Numbered from the stretch's first letter, positions 16,917 to 26,534 are shown. The stretch is DNA of 34,481 nucleotides from Planctomycetaceae bacterium (GCA_012719125.1 JAAYAY010000101.1:1-34481), one strand, 5' to 3'. Notes: generated from the letters alone by a model not told the origin. Program-made: numbers and translations.

Positions 16917-18626
16917 CTAAGCCTGTGCAACGGCGGATTTTTCCAGAGTTCCGGCGACTCGCAGGGCTGCCAGGAGTGCGGTTGGGTTCTGGCTAGCCGT
17001 CGCTTCTTCGCGGAGTTGGGAGTCCTGGCAGAGGTGGGCGATGCCGCGAAGGATCTGAATCTGTGCCACGGGCTCCGATTCGGGCGTGAGGATGAGAAAC
17101 ACCAGACGGACCGGCGTGTCGTCGAGGGCTTCAAAGCCCACGCCCGCCGGGACGGTTCCCACGACGACAACGGGAGATCGCAACTCGGCCAGTCGGGCAT
17201 GTGGCACCGCGACGCCGTGTCCGAGCCCCGTGCCCATCAACGACTCGCGGTCGAGCACCGCGTCGATCACCGTCCGCGAGTCGAGGCCGGCTCGTTCGGC
17301 CGCGAGGGAGCCGAGTTGATGAATGACGTCCGCGGTCGTCCTTGCGATCAAGCCGGGATTGCAGGCACGGGCGTCGAGCAGGGTTCCCAGCGACCAGGTG
17401 AGCTCGCGCCGCAGCAGACGTTTCAGCATGGGGCCGGCTGCGCCGGAGGTTGCCAGGGCAAGAACGACCAGGGCCACGAAGAGCCGCTCGCGGATGAATC
17501 CGGCTTCCCAAGCGAGGAGGCCCAGGACGATTCCAAGTTCGCCGCGCGCGTTCATCGCCCAGCCGATGCCCCAGGCCTCGGTGCCGCGCAATCCAGCGAG
17601 TCGGGCGGCCCACGAGCAGCCCAGGACCTTCACCGCCGTGCCGAGCAGGAGCACGCTCAGAACCAGGCCCGGGTGAAAGTTCGCGACGAAGTTGACCTCC
17701 AGACCGATGGCCGCAACGAAGATGGGAGCCAGGATGCCTTCGACGAAGCGGTAGACGACGTGGCGCACGTGCTCGCGCAAGTGCGGAGAATCTCCCAAAG
17801 CGATGCCGGCCAGAAAGGCTCCGAAGATCGCGTGGATGCCGATGGCCTCGGCGGCAGCGGCCGAGGCCAATCCGACCACGATCACGAAGCCCAGAACACC
17901 GCCGGGCCATTCCAGATGGGCCTGGATCCAAGGCAGGGCCCGGTTGATCGCCCAGCGTCCTACGGTCAGAAAGGCGACTGCCAGGGCCAAGGTCAGAACG
18001 ACGGTGTGCAGAATCGGCTGTCGCTCCTCGCTTGCACCCATCAAGACGGAGAAGATGAGCCAGGCCAGCAGGTTATTGATCGTTGCGGAGACGAGGGCCA
18101 GCATGCCGAAGTCGGTCTTGAAGAGGTCCAGGTCCATGAGAATCTTGGCGATCACTGGCAGAGCGCTGATCGCTAAGGCAACGCCGAAGAAAACTGCGAA
18201 CTGCCAAGGCGACGCCTCGGCGGGCATGCCCCACCATTGGGGCATGAACCAGGCCAATGCTCCGCCGACAGCCAGCGGGACGAGCAGCCCTGCCAGCCCT
18301 ACGTAAAGGGCCGCCTTGCCCTGACGCCAGACCGTGGAGAGGTCCACTTCCATGCCGGCTACCAGCAGGAGCAGGGCCACGGCCAGGACGACGATCGCGT
18401 CGAGCCCCACCGCGGCCCCACCTTGGTGTGGGAAGAGCCACTGCTGGAATTCCGGCAGCAGCCACCCCAGGCAACTCGGGCCGAAGGCCAAACCGGCCAC
18501 CATCTCCCCGACGACCGCCGGTTGCCCTAACCGCCGGGCAATCTCTCCACACAGATGAGCGGCCCCCAGGAGTGTTGAAAGACCCAGGAAGAAGACGGTC
18601 AAGTCGGCGGAAGTCAATTCGCCCAC
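16917..18626 (-). CDS. CPA2 cation:proton antiporter with C-terminal PTS-EIIA domain
   Basis: This 569-residue protein joins a 12-13 helix CPA2 antiporter (about 8-405) to a fructose/nitrogen-type PTS IIA domain (about 420-560). Antiporter marks are GQPAVVGEMVAG (34-45), LLLLVAGMEVDL, IGIHAIFGAFLAGIALGD and NARGELGIVLG. The IIA domain has LGHGVAVPHAR with phosphorylatable His476. Exchange of Na+ or K+ for protons, controlled by the IIA domain, is the likely role. Odd: the helix that usually carries ND or DD reads ATINNLLAW (Asn184-Asn185), so the usual ion-binding aspartate is absent. I chose GTG at 18626, which has GGAGAG 6 nt upstream; the frame runs on to a TTG at 18668. The gene is divergent from the glycosidase gene. 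Confidence 0.88.
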   Translation of the reverse strand: MGELTSADLTVFFLGLSTLLGAAHLCGEIARRLGQPAVVGEMVAGLAFGPSCLGWLLPEFQQWLFPHQGGAAVGLDAIVVLAVALLLLVAGMEVDLSTVWRQGKAALYVGLAGLLVPLAVGGALAWFMPQWWGMPAEASPWQFAVFFGVALAISALPVIAKILMDLDLFKTDFGMLALVSATINNLLAWLIFSVLMGASEERQPILHTVVLTLALAVAFLTVGRWAINRALPWIQAHLEWPGGVLGFVIVVGLASAAAAEAIGIHAIFGAFLAGIALGDSPHLREHVRHVVYRFVEGILAPIFVAAIGLEVNFVANFHPGLVLSVLLLGTAVKVLGCSWAARLAGLRGTEAWGIGWAMNARGELGIVLGLLAWEAGFIRERLFVALVVLALATSGAAGPMLKRLLRRELTWSLGTLLDARACNPGLIARTTADVIHQLGSLAAERAGLDSRTVIDAVLDRESLMGTGLGHGVAVPHARLAELRSPVVVVGTVPAGVGFEALDDTPVRLVFLILTPESEPVAQIQILRGIAHLCQDSQLREEATASQNPTALLAALRVAGTLEKSAVAQA

Positions 18627-18750
18627 GCGATTCTCTCCAGAGGTTGCGTTGCCGATAGGATGCGTCAAGAATGGGAACTTGGCTGCGACGGACGCCGGAT
18701 ATCATAACGGCTTAGCAAGCGGACGCACATCGACTCGGGAGATCGGACCA

Positions 18751-21084
18751 ATGAGAATCTTCAGCTTTCTGTTGGTGGTTGTGCTCGGTACCTACACCGC
18801 AATGGCCGGCGACAACTTGATGGTCGGCGGCGATTTCGAGGAGGGGATGCAGGGTTGGCGCGGCTTCTGGTCGCGTGCCGGGCAAGGCAAGGCTGTCTTG
18901 GACAACGACGTTGCCCATTCGGGTCGCCAAGCCCTGCGAGTGGAGCATCCGGGCGGCGACGACTGGAGCGTTCAGCAGGGCGCAACTCTCCCGGTCGTTC
19001 CGGGCGAGATCTACGGATTGGCGGGCTTCCTGCGAGTGCAGGGCAAGGGCACAGCGACCCTGTGCGTGATTCTTTACGACAAGGATCGCAACGCCCTCAG
19101 TTGGACCTTCGGCGACCAGACCGTGAGCGCAGCGGACGACTGGCAGCCGGTGAAATCGCGATTCCTCATCCCGCCGGCGGGAGCGATGATCGTGGCGCGG
19201 GTGATTGGCGCGGGACCGGCAACGGTCTGGGCCGACGATCTTTCGTTGCGGCGTGCAGGCAGCCTGGCTGATCTTCGAGGCGCGGATCTGCCGGAATCGG
19301 TGTCGGCCAAGAACGAACAGCTCGAGGTTCGGTTCGACACGGCAACGGCCGCACTCACACTGACCGATCGTCGGACGGGCGAGGTGCGGAAGCAGACGCC
19401 TGCCGACGGAGTGGCCGTGCTGCGGGCCAAGGAAGAACTGGGGCGTTTGACGCTGCGACTGCTGGAGCCGCGTGCGATGCGAGAGTTGGAGGTGTCGGTT
19501 GAATTGGTTGACGGTGTGGCGGAGGCCGTGGTCGAGATTGCCTCGAAGGGCGAGATGGAAGGGACGCTGGCGTTCCCGGCACCGTTTGAAAGCAAGCCCG
19601 GTGAATTCCTGATTCTGCCGGTCAACGAGGGGATCAGCTATCCGGTCGACGACGAGTCTCTGCCGGAGATGAACTACTACCTGTACGGCGGCCACGGCCT
19701 GTGCATGGGATGGTACGGTTCGACCGATACCAAGCGGGCGCTGTTGACGATCGTCGAGACGCCCGACGACGCGGCGGTTCGCCTGCCGCGAATCGACGGC
19801 CGGCTCGTCCTCGCACCCCAGTGGCAGCCGCAGAAGGGGCAGTTCGGACCGAGCCGCCGCATCCGGTACGTGCTGTTCGAGTCGGGCGGATACGTGGCGA
19901 TGTGCAAGCGTTATCGGGAGTACGCCAAGGATATCGGCTTGCTGAAGACCTTGGCACAGAAGCGCCAGGAGAATCCCAACGTCGACAAGCTGGTGGGGGC
20001 GGCCAACATCTGGTCGTTCGGCCCGCGAGGGCCGGAGATGTGCCGGGAGATGCAGGGGTTGGGCATTGATCGGATTCTCTGGAGCGCCCGGTCCAAGCCG
20101 GACGAGATCGACGCTATGAACGCCATGGGGGTTCTGACGAGCCGCTACGACATCTTTCAGGACTGCATGAACCCGGCCAACTTCGACAAACTCCGAGGAC
20201 TCCACGGTGACTGGACGAGCGACGCCTGGCCCGACGGGATCATGCTCGACGCGAAGGGCGATTGGATTCGCGGATGGCGAGTCGAAGGGAAGGACGGTGA
20301 GATGTATCCTTGCGGGGTGTTGTGCGATCGCCTGGCACCGGACTACGCCCGGCGCCGAATTCCGCCGGAACTGGAAACGCACTCTTATCAGTGCCGGTTC
20401 ATTGACACGACCACGGCCTCGCCCTGGCGCGAGTGCTACAGCGAGGCGCACCCGCTGACGCGCAGCGAGAGCCGCCACTGGAAGATGGAACTCCTGCGGG
20501 TGATCAGCGAGGAACTCGACCTAGTGACCGGCAGCGAGACGGGGCACGAAGCGGCCGTGCCGTACGTGCATTACTTCGAGGGGATGCTGAGCCTGGGACC
20601 CTACCGGGTTCCCGACGCGGGCCGTCGAATGCTCGAGCCGTGGGACGAGGCGCCGGAGCGGGTGGCCAAGTTCCAGACGGGTCCCTACTACCGTCTGCCG
20701 CTGTGGGAACTGGTGTATCACGACTGCGTGGTCGCCCAGTGGTATTGGGGCGACTACAACAACAAGCTTCCCAAGCTTTGGGACCGGCGCGACTTGATCA
20801 ATACGCTCTATGGAACGCCGCCCATGTTCATGTTCGACGCCAAGATCTGGCAGGGGAACCGGGATCGCTTTGTGAAGAGCTACAAGGCGATTGCCCCGGT
20901 CGCTCGCGCCACGGGCTACCGCGAGATGTTGTCGCACGAGTGGCTCACGGAGGATCACACGGTTCAGCAGACCCGGTTTGCCGGCGGCGTGACGGTGACG
21001 GTGAACTTCGGTGAGGAACCGTATCGCTTGGAGGGTGGAGAATCGGTCGCTCCGACGGGGTGTTGCGTGCAGGGATTGCCCTAG
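18751..21084 (+). CDS. Secreted GH101/GH129-like glycoside hydrolase with CBM
   Basis: This 777-residue protein has a signal peptide (1-19), a carbohydrate-binding jelly-roll (about 21-168; NLMVGGDFEEGMQGW ... VWADDLSL), a beta-rich linker domain and a catalytic barrel. The barrel resembles the GH101/GH129 group of alpha-N-acetylgalactosaminidases. Candidate nucleophile Asp552 lies in CRFIDTTTA and candidate acid/base Glu596 in TGSETGHE. Their 44-residue gap is close to that I recall for the Bifidobacterium GH129 enzyme (Asp435/Glu478). The family suggests mucin-like or GalNAc-containing glycans, but the planctomycete branch is uncharacterised. I chose the ATG at 18751 (MRIFSFLLVVV, with GGGAG upstream) because it starts a clean signal peptide; the frame is open to 18649. 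The stop is inside a 7-bp hairpin. Confidence 0.7.
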   Translation: MRIFSFLLVVVLGTYTAMAGDNLMVGGDFEEGMQGWRGFWSRAGQGKAVLDNDVAHSGRQALRVEHPGGDDWSVQQGATLPVVPGEIYGLAGFLRVQGKGTATLCVILYDKDRNALSWTFGDQTVSAADDWQPVKSRFLIPPAGAMIVARVIGAGPATVWADDLSLRRAGSLADLRGADLPESVSAKNEQLEVRFDTATAALTLTDRRTGEVRKQTPADGVAVLRAKEELGRLTLRLLEPRAMRELEVSVELVDGVAEAVVEIASKGEMEGTLAFPAPFESKPGEFLILPVNEGISYPVDDESLPEMNYYLYGGHGLCMGWYGSTDTKRALLTIVETPDDAAVRLPRIDGRLVLAPQWQPQKGQFGPSRRIRYVLFESGGYVAMCKRYREYAKDIGLLKTLAQKRQENPNVDKLVGAANIWSFGPRGPEMCREMQGLGIDRILWSARSKPDEIDAMNAMGVLTSRYDIFQDCMNPANFDKLRGLHGDWTSDAWPDGIMLDAKGDWIRGWRVEGKDGEMYPCGVLCDRLAPDYARRRIPPELETHSYQCRFIDTTTASPWRECYSEAHPLTRSESRHWKMELLRVISEELDLVTGSETGHEAAVPYVHYFEGMLSLGPYRVPDAGRRMLEPWDEAPERVAKFQTGPYYRLPLWELVYHDCVVAQWYWGDYNNKLPKLWDRRDLINTLYGTPPMFMFDAKIWQGNRDRFVKSYKAIAPVARATGYREMLSHEWLTEDHTVQQTRFAGGVTVTVNFGEEPYRLEGGESVAPTGCCVQGLP

Positions 21085-21152
21085 CAATCCACCCGATCCT
21101 CAGATTCGTTACGGACCGCAATGCCCCCTTTTGGGGAGCATTCCAACGAATC
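21073..21152. terminator. Cluster of hairpins after the glycosidase gene
   Basis: The first hairpin, GGATTGC-CCTA-GCAATCC (21073-21090), spans the TAG stop. The second has a 9-bp stem AATGCCCCC/GGGG-A-GCATT with a TTTT loop (21120-21142), enclosed by GATTCGT/ACGAATC (21103-21109, 21146-21152). There is no T-run after them. They could stop transcription or protect the 3' end, and they argue against the histidine kinase starting upstream at 21060. Confidence 0.5.
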
Positions 21153-21299
21153 ACTCGCCCTTGCCGGGAATCGCCGGCTGACACGGCTTCTCACGATATC
21201 TACGGGGCCGGTCTGCCGATAACTGGTAGCAGCGCGGCGACTGACGTGGTTTGTGCTGGGGGATTGGTTGTTTGGCTCAATGGTACAGGGGCTGAGATC

Positions 21300-22967
21300 G
21301 TGGGTACTGCGCAGAAACACGCCGAGAGGCTGCAACGTTCCAGGACTCGCGCATGTGCAGAGCGCGTCACTTGGGAACAGCGGTTCCGCGAGGCTTTCTT
21401 TGTCAGTCCGGCGCCGATCAGCCTGAGCACTCTTGCCGATGGCGTGTTCCTCGATGTGAATCCCAGCTTTCTGGAGCTGACGGGGTATTGTCGAGACGAA
21501 GTAGTCGGCCGCTCGGTCGCCGACCTTCATTTCTGGTATGAGCCGGCGGAACGCGAGAAGATGCTTCGCATGCTGGAGCATTCGGACGGCCCTGCGCGCT
21601 ATGCCGAGTTGCGATTGCGGACCAAGGCGGGAAGCATCCGCCAGATGGTCGTGTCGGTCGACTCGTTCATTCTCGACGACGAGCCCTGCCTGTTGGCCAT
21701 CTATCGCGACGTGACGGCCGAGAAGGAAGTCGAGCGAGATCAGAATCGCGTCCAGGCGGAGCTGGCCGACACCATTCGAAGTCAATCGGAGCAACTCGAT
21801 CAGGTCAATCGGAAACTGCAGCAGGAATGCCGCGTGCGGCGGAGGGCGGAGGATCGCTGCTGGGAAAGCCAGCGGATGCTGGCAACGCTGATGAACCATC
21901 TTCCCGGCATCGTCTACCGGCGCCGCAACGACGACGATTGGACGATGGAGTATATCAGTGCCGGTTGTCGCAGCCTGTTGGGGCAGTTCCCCCAGGATCT
22001 GATCGGCAATCGGAGCGGGCGGTTCGCCGACCATGTTCACCCGGAAGACCGCCTCTTGGCGTGCGAGGCCGTACAGAAGGCGATTGAAGCCAGGCAGCCT
22101 TTCCGCCTGACCTATCGAATCCAGCATGTCGAAGGTTCTCTGCGTTGGGTTTGCGATCGAGGCAAAGGCGCCTACGACGTTGACGGCAACCCGGTTGCCT
22201 TGGAAGGGCTGATCGTCGACATTACGGACGAGCGATTGGCTCAGGAGGCCCTCCAACGGAGCGAGCAACGGCGCGCCGAGGCGGAGAAACTGGCGCTGGC
22301 CGGCGATCTGGCCGCTCGCGTTGCCCACGAAATCAACAACCCGCTGGCAGGGATCCAGAACGCATTCCATGTCGTGAAAGCGGCCGTTCCGGCGGACCAT
22401 CCCGCCCAGCAGTTCGTCGGCCCGATCGAGCGGGAGATTGCCCGGATCGCGGGAATCGTGCGCCGCATGATCGAGTTGAACCGCTCGGAGAGGGAAGCGC
22501 CCGTTCCCGTGAACGTCAAGACCGCCATCGACGACGTCTTCGCGATGGTTTCAGGTCTGGCAGGGAATCATGGCGTCTCGTTGAAGAGACGTGTTCTCGG
22601 CGATCCGAGACGGCCCATGCTGCCCGAAGGCATGTTTCGCCAGATTCTCTACAACCTGATCGTCAACGCGATCGAAGCCTCCCCACCCGGAGAACTCGTC
22701 CGGGTTGATGCGGCCGTGGCGGACGATCAACTCGAACTTGTGGTGACCGATCGCGGACCGGGTATTTCGCCAGAGATCGAGACTCGCCTGTTTGAGCCTT
22801 TCTGCACTACGAAAGCCCGAAAGGCCACGGGGGGATTGGGATTGGGGTTGGCGATCACGAGAGGAATCGTGACGGCGCTTCGTGGAACTATTCGGTTCGA
22901 ATCGATGTCGTCCGGGGGGACCGCGTTCATCGTCAATCTGCCCCTCCAGACGGCCGGGAAGGAGTGA
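21300..22967 (+). CDS. PAS-PAS sensor histidine kinase
   Basis: This 555-residue kinase has no membrane helix and is probably cytoplasmic. It has a PAS domain (27-142), a coiled coil (143-185), a second PAS with PAC (190-312), then a DHp helix with His343 in RVAHEINNPLAG and a HATPase domain (N-box ILYNLIVNAIEA, Asn452 and Asn456; G1 DRGPGIS; EPFCTTK; GGLGLGLAI). The HEINNPLAG form is the NtrB-like class. The frame is open to 21060, but the first 80 codons look non-coding and contain hairpins. I chose GTG at 21300, with AGGGG 8 nt upstream; the start is uncertain. The stop overlaps the ribosome site of the response regulator, so they form a pair. Confidence 0.88.
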   Translation: MGTAQKHAERLQRSRTRACAERVTWEQRFREAFFVSPAPISLSTLADGVFLDVNPSFLELTGYCRDEVVGRSVADLHFWYEPAEREKMLRMLEHSDGPARYAELRLRTKAGSIRQMVVSVDSFILDDEPCLLAIYRDVTAEKEVERDQNRVQAELADTIRSQSEQLDQVNRKLQQECRVRRRAEDRCWESQRMLATLMNHLPGIVYRRRNDDDWTMEYISAGCRSLLGQFPQDLIGNRSGRFADHVHPEDRLLACEAVQKAIEARQPFRLTYRIQHVEGSLRWVCDRGKGAYDVDGNPVALEGLIVDITDERLAQEALQRSEQRRAEAEKLALAGDLAARVAHEINNPLAGIQNAFHVVKAAVPADHPAQQFVGPIEREIARIAGIVRRMIELNRSEREAPVPVNVKTAIDDVFAMVSGLAGNHGVSLKRRVLGDPRRPMLPEGMFRQILYNLIVNAIEASPPGELVRVDAAVADDQLELVVTDRGPGISPEIETRLFEPFCTTKARKATGGLGLGLAITRGIVTALRGTIRFESMSSGGTAFIVNLPLQTAGKE

Positions 22968-22970
22968 AAG

Positions 22971-23705
22971 ATGGCAGTCCTGGGTTCGATCTTGATTGCC
23001 GACGACGAAGAAACCTATCGGAATTCGACGGTCTACCTGCTCCAGCAGCGCGGATTCGCTTGCGACGGTGCGGCGGACGGCGAGAAGGCTCTTCGCCTGA
23101 TGCGGGAGAATCGCTACGATCTGCTCATCGCCGACATCCGAATGCCGGGGAACGACGACCTGGAACTCATCCATAGCGCCCAGGAAGTGACGGGGGGGAT
23201 CCCGGTGATCCTGGTCACGGGTTATCCAAGTGTGGAGACTGCCGCGCGTTCGGTTCCATTGCCGGTGGTTGCCTACATGACCAAGCCGGTCGATTTCGAC
23301 GAGCTTTGCGCCAACGTGGAAGCCGTGATGGACCGGTCTCACACCAAGCACCTGGCTACGAAAACGCTCGAGGCAATGGAGGCAAGCGTCCGCGATCTCC
23401 GCGAAGTGATCCACGCGCTCGGTGGTCCGTCGAAGCTTGAAGGGCGAGCCCGACTGGCAGAAAACCTGGACGCGGCGATGATGCGACTTGCCGAGTGTTA
23501 TCAGGCGGTTCACGGGCTCCACGCATCCCTCACGAGGGGTGGGGCGGTAACCGACCCGTGTCGCGTGCTGAAGTGCTCCCGATTGGAGTGCTTGGAAGCG
23601 GCCGTTCGAGATAGTATCGCAGTCATCGAGCAGACCAAAAACAGCTTCAAGTCGAAGGAACTCGGCGGTCTGCGTCGCCGGCTGAGGGAAGTTTTGGCTC
23701 GCTAA
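22971..23705 (+). CDS. Response regulator with REC domain and helical C-terminus
   Basis: This 244-residue protein starts 3 nt after the histidine kinase stop, with GGAAGGAG overlapping that stop. The REC domain (1-120) has the acidic pair Asp11-Asp12, phospho-acceptor Asp55 in LLIADIRMPG, Thr83 and Lys105. The remaining 120 residues are helical, with three cysteines (about 197-206, CRVLKCSRLEC), and match no DNA-binding, AAA+ or cyclase domain I know. It is the cognate partner of the kinase, but the output is unknown; it may work by protein contact. Confidence 0.88.
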   Translation: MAVLGSILIADDEETYRNSTVYLLQQRGFACDGAADGEKALRLMRENRYDLLIADIRMPGNDDLELIHSAQEVTGGIPVILVTGYPSVETAARSVPLPVVAYMTKPVDFDELCANVEAVMDRSHTKHLATKTLEAMEASVRDLREVIHALGGPSKLEGRARLAENLDAAMMRLAECYQAVHGLHASLTRGGAVTDPCRVLKCSRLECLEAAVRDSIAVIEQTKNSFKSKELGGLRRRLREVLAR

Positions 23706-24027
23706 AAGGTCGGTTTTGGCGGCCCGATTGCCTGGCCGGGTGCGCAGGCATCCTGGGCATCTCACGTGGTCTCCACGAAATTCTTGCGGTTTTCCGTTTG
23801 CCTGCCGTGAACTTCCGAGCTAGCGTTTTCTGGCAGCATCGTCTGCCGGCACGGCCGGCCTAAGGGCCTGCGCGTGAACGACCTTAGCGGTCAGGGACAC
23901 AGCCCTGTCAGTTGAAGGCACATTGGCGATCACCCGCGTTGTGGCGGGGCATGGTCAATGTGCCTTTTTTTCGTTCTTGGCTCGGAATCACGTTTTGTTC
24001 GGATTGGCAATCAAGGGAGACGAGTGA
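23706..24027 (+). other. Structured intergenic leader before the chemoreceptor gene
   Basis: This is a gene-free stretch with several complementary pairs: CGTGG/CCACG (23765-23777), CTAAGG/CCTTAG (near 23860 and 23883), CAGGG/CCCTG (23892-23907) and the terminator at 23915-23971. The chain of stems ending in a T-run 57 nt before a start codon is the layout of a riboswitch or attenuator. It does not match the c-di-GMP riboswitch cores I know. The alternative is a plain terminator for the two-component operon. Confidence 0.4.
23915..23971 (+). terminator. Rho-independent terminator or attenuator
   Basis: AAGGCACATTG (23915-23925) pairs perfectly over 11 bp with CAATGTGCCTT (23956-23966), followed by a run of T. 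The loop holds an inner stem CCCGC/GCGGG. It ends 57 nt before the chemoreceptor start and about 260 nt after the response regulator stop. Confidence 0.8.
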
Positions 24028-26316
24028 ATGTTCAAGAACCTGAAAGTGAGTTGGAAACTGGGGTTCGGCTTCGGCGTGATGGTCTTGATCACCATCGGGC
24101 TGGGAAGCTACGGTTGGAACGCCTTCCGGCAAGTGGGAGTGGCAACGGACCTGGTGACCCATGCGATGGGCGCGAACGATAGCGTCGCGCAGCTCCGCAA
24201 GCACCGGATGGATTTTGCCCTTCACGGGTTTGAGGCGGCGGAAGGAGAAACCAAGAACGACGCCGAGAAATGGGCGGAGAAAATCCAGTTGCTCGGCGAG
24301 CAGTTGAAGGGTCTTCAAGGTGATCCGAACGCGAGCGAGAAGCAGATCTCGCTGATTGCTGAGGCATCGGCCGCCATGACGGGCTACGAGAACGCGTATC
24401 AACAGACGCTCAAGACCCGGCGCGAGCAGGACGAGGCCTTTGCAAATTGGGCGAAAATCGGCTGGGCCATCACCGATCGCATTGGGAAGGTTGTGAACGA
24501 GACGATTCTTCCGGAACAGAAGTCGGCGAAAGAGGCGGACGACCTGGAGCGCCTCGCCGATTGGTCCGACATCGATCACCAGTTTGCCAAGCAGGTCGTG
24601 GAGCAGTTCCTTGTGCTGCGTATTACCGGCATCTTCCTGGTAGCCACGAAGGCGGACGCCCAATGGGACGCCTGCCAGAAACAACTGGCGCAAGCGAAAG
24701 AGGGCGTCGTTCAATGGAGCGAGCGTGTCAAGGAGCACGCCGACCTACGCGAGGCTGCTGCACTGATCGATGCCGATCTGGACGCCTACGGGGCGAATGG
24801 CAAGACGTTCTACGAGTCGGTCGTGCAGACCCGGGAAGCGGAGGCGGAGATGGTCGCTTCGGCAACCGTCGTGGCCAACAGCATCCAGGGAATGGCGGAC
24901 GACGTACGCCAGGTGATGACCGATCGTCTTGCCGCCAGCAAGGCCACCATGCTGATCCTCTCCCTGGCGAGCGGTATCGCCGGCATATTCCTGGCGGCCT
25001 GGATCACTCGCCTGATCGTGGTCCCGGTGCGGAAGTGCATGGAGAGCGTCGTCGCCTTGGCGAACCAGGACTTCAGCAAGACGGCCGACGTGCAGAGCAA
25101 GGACGAGATGGGCCAGATGGCGGTCGCCATCAACCAGTCGATCGGCAACACCAAGAAGGCCTTCGACGATATTCGTGAGGCGGCCGAACGGGAGAAGAAG
25201 GCGCAAGAGGAGCGTGCCGAGGCCGAGCGCCGGGCCGCCGAAGAGGAGCGCCGCCGCGAAGCCGAACAGGCCGAGATGGAACGCAAGCGCATGGAAGAGG
25301 AACAGCGGCGCAAGGAGGAGCAGGCCGAGATGGAACGGCGCCAGGCCGAAGAAGAGCGGCAAAAGGCCGAAGTCCTGCGCCGCAAGGTCGACGGTCTGCT
25401 CGAAGTGGTCTCGGCTGCGGCCGAGGGCGACTTGACCCGCCGCGTGCCGGTTGACGGCAACGAAGCAATCGACGAACTGGCAGCGGGCATCGACCGGATG
25501 CTTCGCGATCTGTCGGAGATCATCGGCCAGGTCACCGAGAGTGCCGCCCAGTTCAACGAAGGCAGCCGCGTGATTGCCGAGAGTTCCCAGACGCTTGCCA
25601 ACGGGGCGCAGTCTCAGAGTGCGGGCGTCGAGGAAATGAGCGGCTCGGTGGAAGAGCTCTCGCGAAGCATCGAGGCCGTCAAGAACAACGCCGAGAACGC
25701 CAACAAGGCTGCTGCCGACACGAACACGCTGGCCAAGAGCGGCGGTTCGGCCGTGAGCAAGTCGATCGAGGCCATGGAGCTCATTCGAACCAGCTCCAAC
25801 CAGATCAGCGAGATCATCCAGGTGATTTCGGAAATCGCCAGCCAGACGAACCTGCTGGCCCTGAACGCCGCGATCGAGGCCGCTCGCGCCGGCGAACACG
25901 GAATGGGCTTCGCCGTCGTGGCCGACGAAGTGCGCAAGTTGGCCGAGCGATCCAACCGGGCTGCCGGCGAGATCTCGGGCCTCATCAAGGAATCGTCGCA
26001 GCGGGTCGAGGAAGGCGCTCGCCTCAGCGAGGAGACCGGAAAGGCCCTGGAACAGATCGTCGGCGGCGTGGAAGCGACGGCCAAGATGATCGCCGAGATC
26101 GCGTCCGCAACGGTCGAGCAGGCCAACAACGCCCGAGAGGTTACGGTCGCGATTCAAGGAATCGCCGAAGTGACCGAGCAGACGGCCGCCGGCAGCGAAG
26201 AGATGGCTTCCAGCAGCGAGCAGCTCGGCGCCCAGTCGGCGAGCCTGCGCGACCTGGTGAGCCGGTTCAAAGTCGACAACGAGACGGCCAAGCACGCGAC
26301 GGCCGCGCACTCGTAA
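24028..26316 (+). CDS. Methyl-accepting chemotaxis protein
   Basis: This 762-residue chemoreceptor has TM1 (about 10-30), a helical periplasmic domain of about 270 residues (35-304, the size of HBM-type sensors), TM2 (305-330), HAMP (330-383), a charged Glu/Arg/Lys coiled coil (384-450), a second HAMP-like segment (451-503) and the signalling domain (about 520-745). The hairpin tip reads [24 protein letters not shown] (602-625). It should bind a ligand outside and control CheA through CheW. No other che gene is in the window. The coiled coil between two HAMPs is unusual. The ATG has GGGAGA 8 nt upstream, and a structured leader precedes it. Confidence 0.93.
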   Translation: MFKNLKVSWKLGFGFGVMVLITIGLGSYGWNAFRQVGVATDLVTHAMGANDSVAQLRKHRMDFALHGFEAAEGETKNDAEKWAEKIQLLGEQLKGLQGDPNASEKQISLIAEASAAMTGYENAYQQTLKTRREQDEAFANWAKIGWAITDRIGKVVNETILPEQKSAKEADDLERLADWSDIDHQFAKQVVEQFLVLRITGIFLVATKADAQWDACQKQLAQAKEGVVQWSERVKEHADLREAAALIDADLDAYGANGKTFYESVVQTREAEAEMVASATVVANSIQGMADDVRQVMTDRLAASKATMLILSLASGIAGIFLAAWITRLIVVPVRKCMESVVALANQDFSKTADVQSKDEMGQMAVAINQSIGNTKKAFDDIREAAEREKKAQEERAEAERRAAEEERRREAEQAEMERKRMEEEQRRKEEQAEMERRQAEEERQKAEVLRRKVDGLLEVVSAAAEGDLTRRVPVDGNEAIDELAAGIDRMLRDLSEIIGQVTESAAQFNEGSRVIAESSQTLANGAQSQSAGVEEMSGSVEELSRSIEAVKNNAENANKAAADTNTLAKSGGSAVSKSIEAMELIRTSSNQISEIIQVISEIASQTNLLALNAAIEAARAGEHGMGFAVVADEVRKLAERSNRAAGEISGLIKESSQRVEEGARLSEETGKALEQIVGGVEATAKMIAEIASATVEQANNAREVTVAIQGIAEVTEQTAAGSEEMASSSEQLGAQSASLRDLVSRFKVDNETAKHATAAHS

Positions 26317-26362
26317 TCCGCGGGATCGCAAGGTCCTTCGCGAACCCAATCCCCCTTCCGAC

Positions 26363-26413
26363 AGCACGAGGCGCCGCCCCCCCACTTGGCGCCTCGTGCT
26401 CTTCTCGTTTCTT
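26363..26413 (+). terminator. Intrinsic terminator of the chemoreceptor gene
   Basis: A perfect 13-bp stem (26363-26375 with 26388-26400, AGCACGAGGCGCC and its complement) with a 12-nt loop is followed by a T-rich run. It starts 47 nt after the stop codon. Confidence 0.85.
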
Positions 26414-26534
26414 GTCATCCTGGAAGCCATGTCCTTGCCGTCGCCGGTGCCCGTTCGTTAGGCTGGAGGTAGGGCAGGCGGTCGTAGCAGGCGACCGGCC
26501 GGTTCTTCAAAGCTCCATCTCAAGGGACGCTCGG

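Noticed and set aside
23850-23971. c-di-GMP (GEMM) riboswitch
   Set aside because: The core sequences of that class, such as the CACGCA and GGGACGCAAAGCC-like segments, are not present; only loose similarity around 23892-23907.
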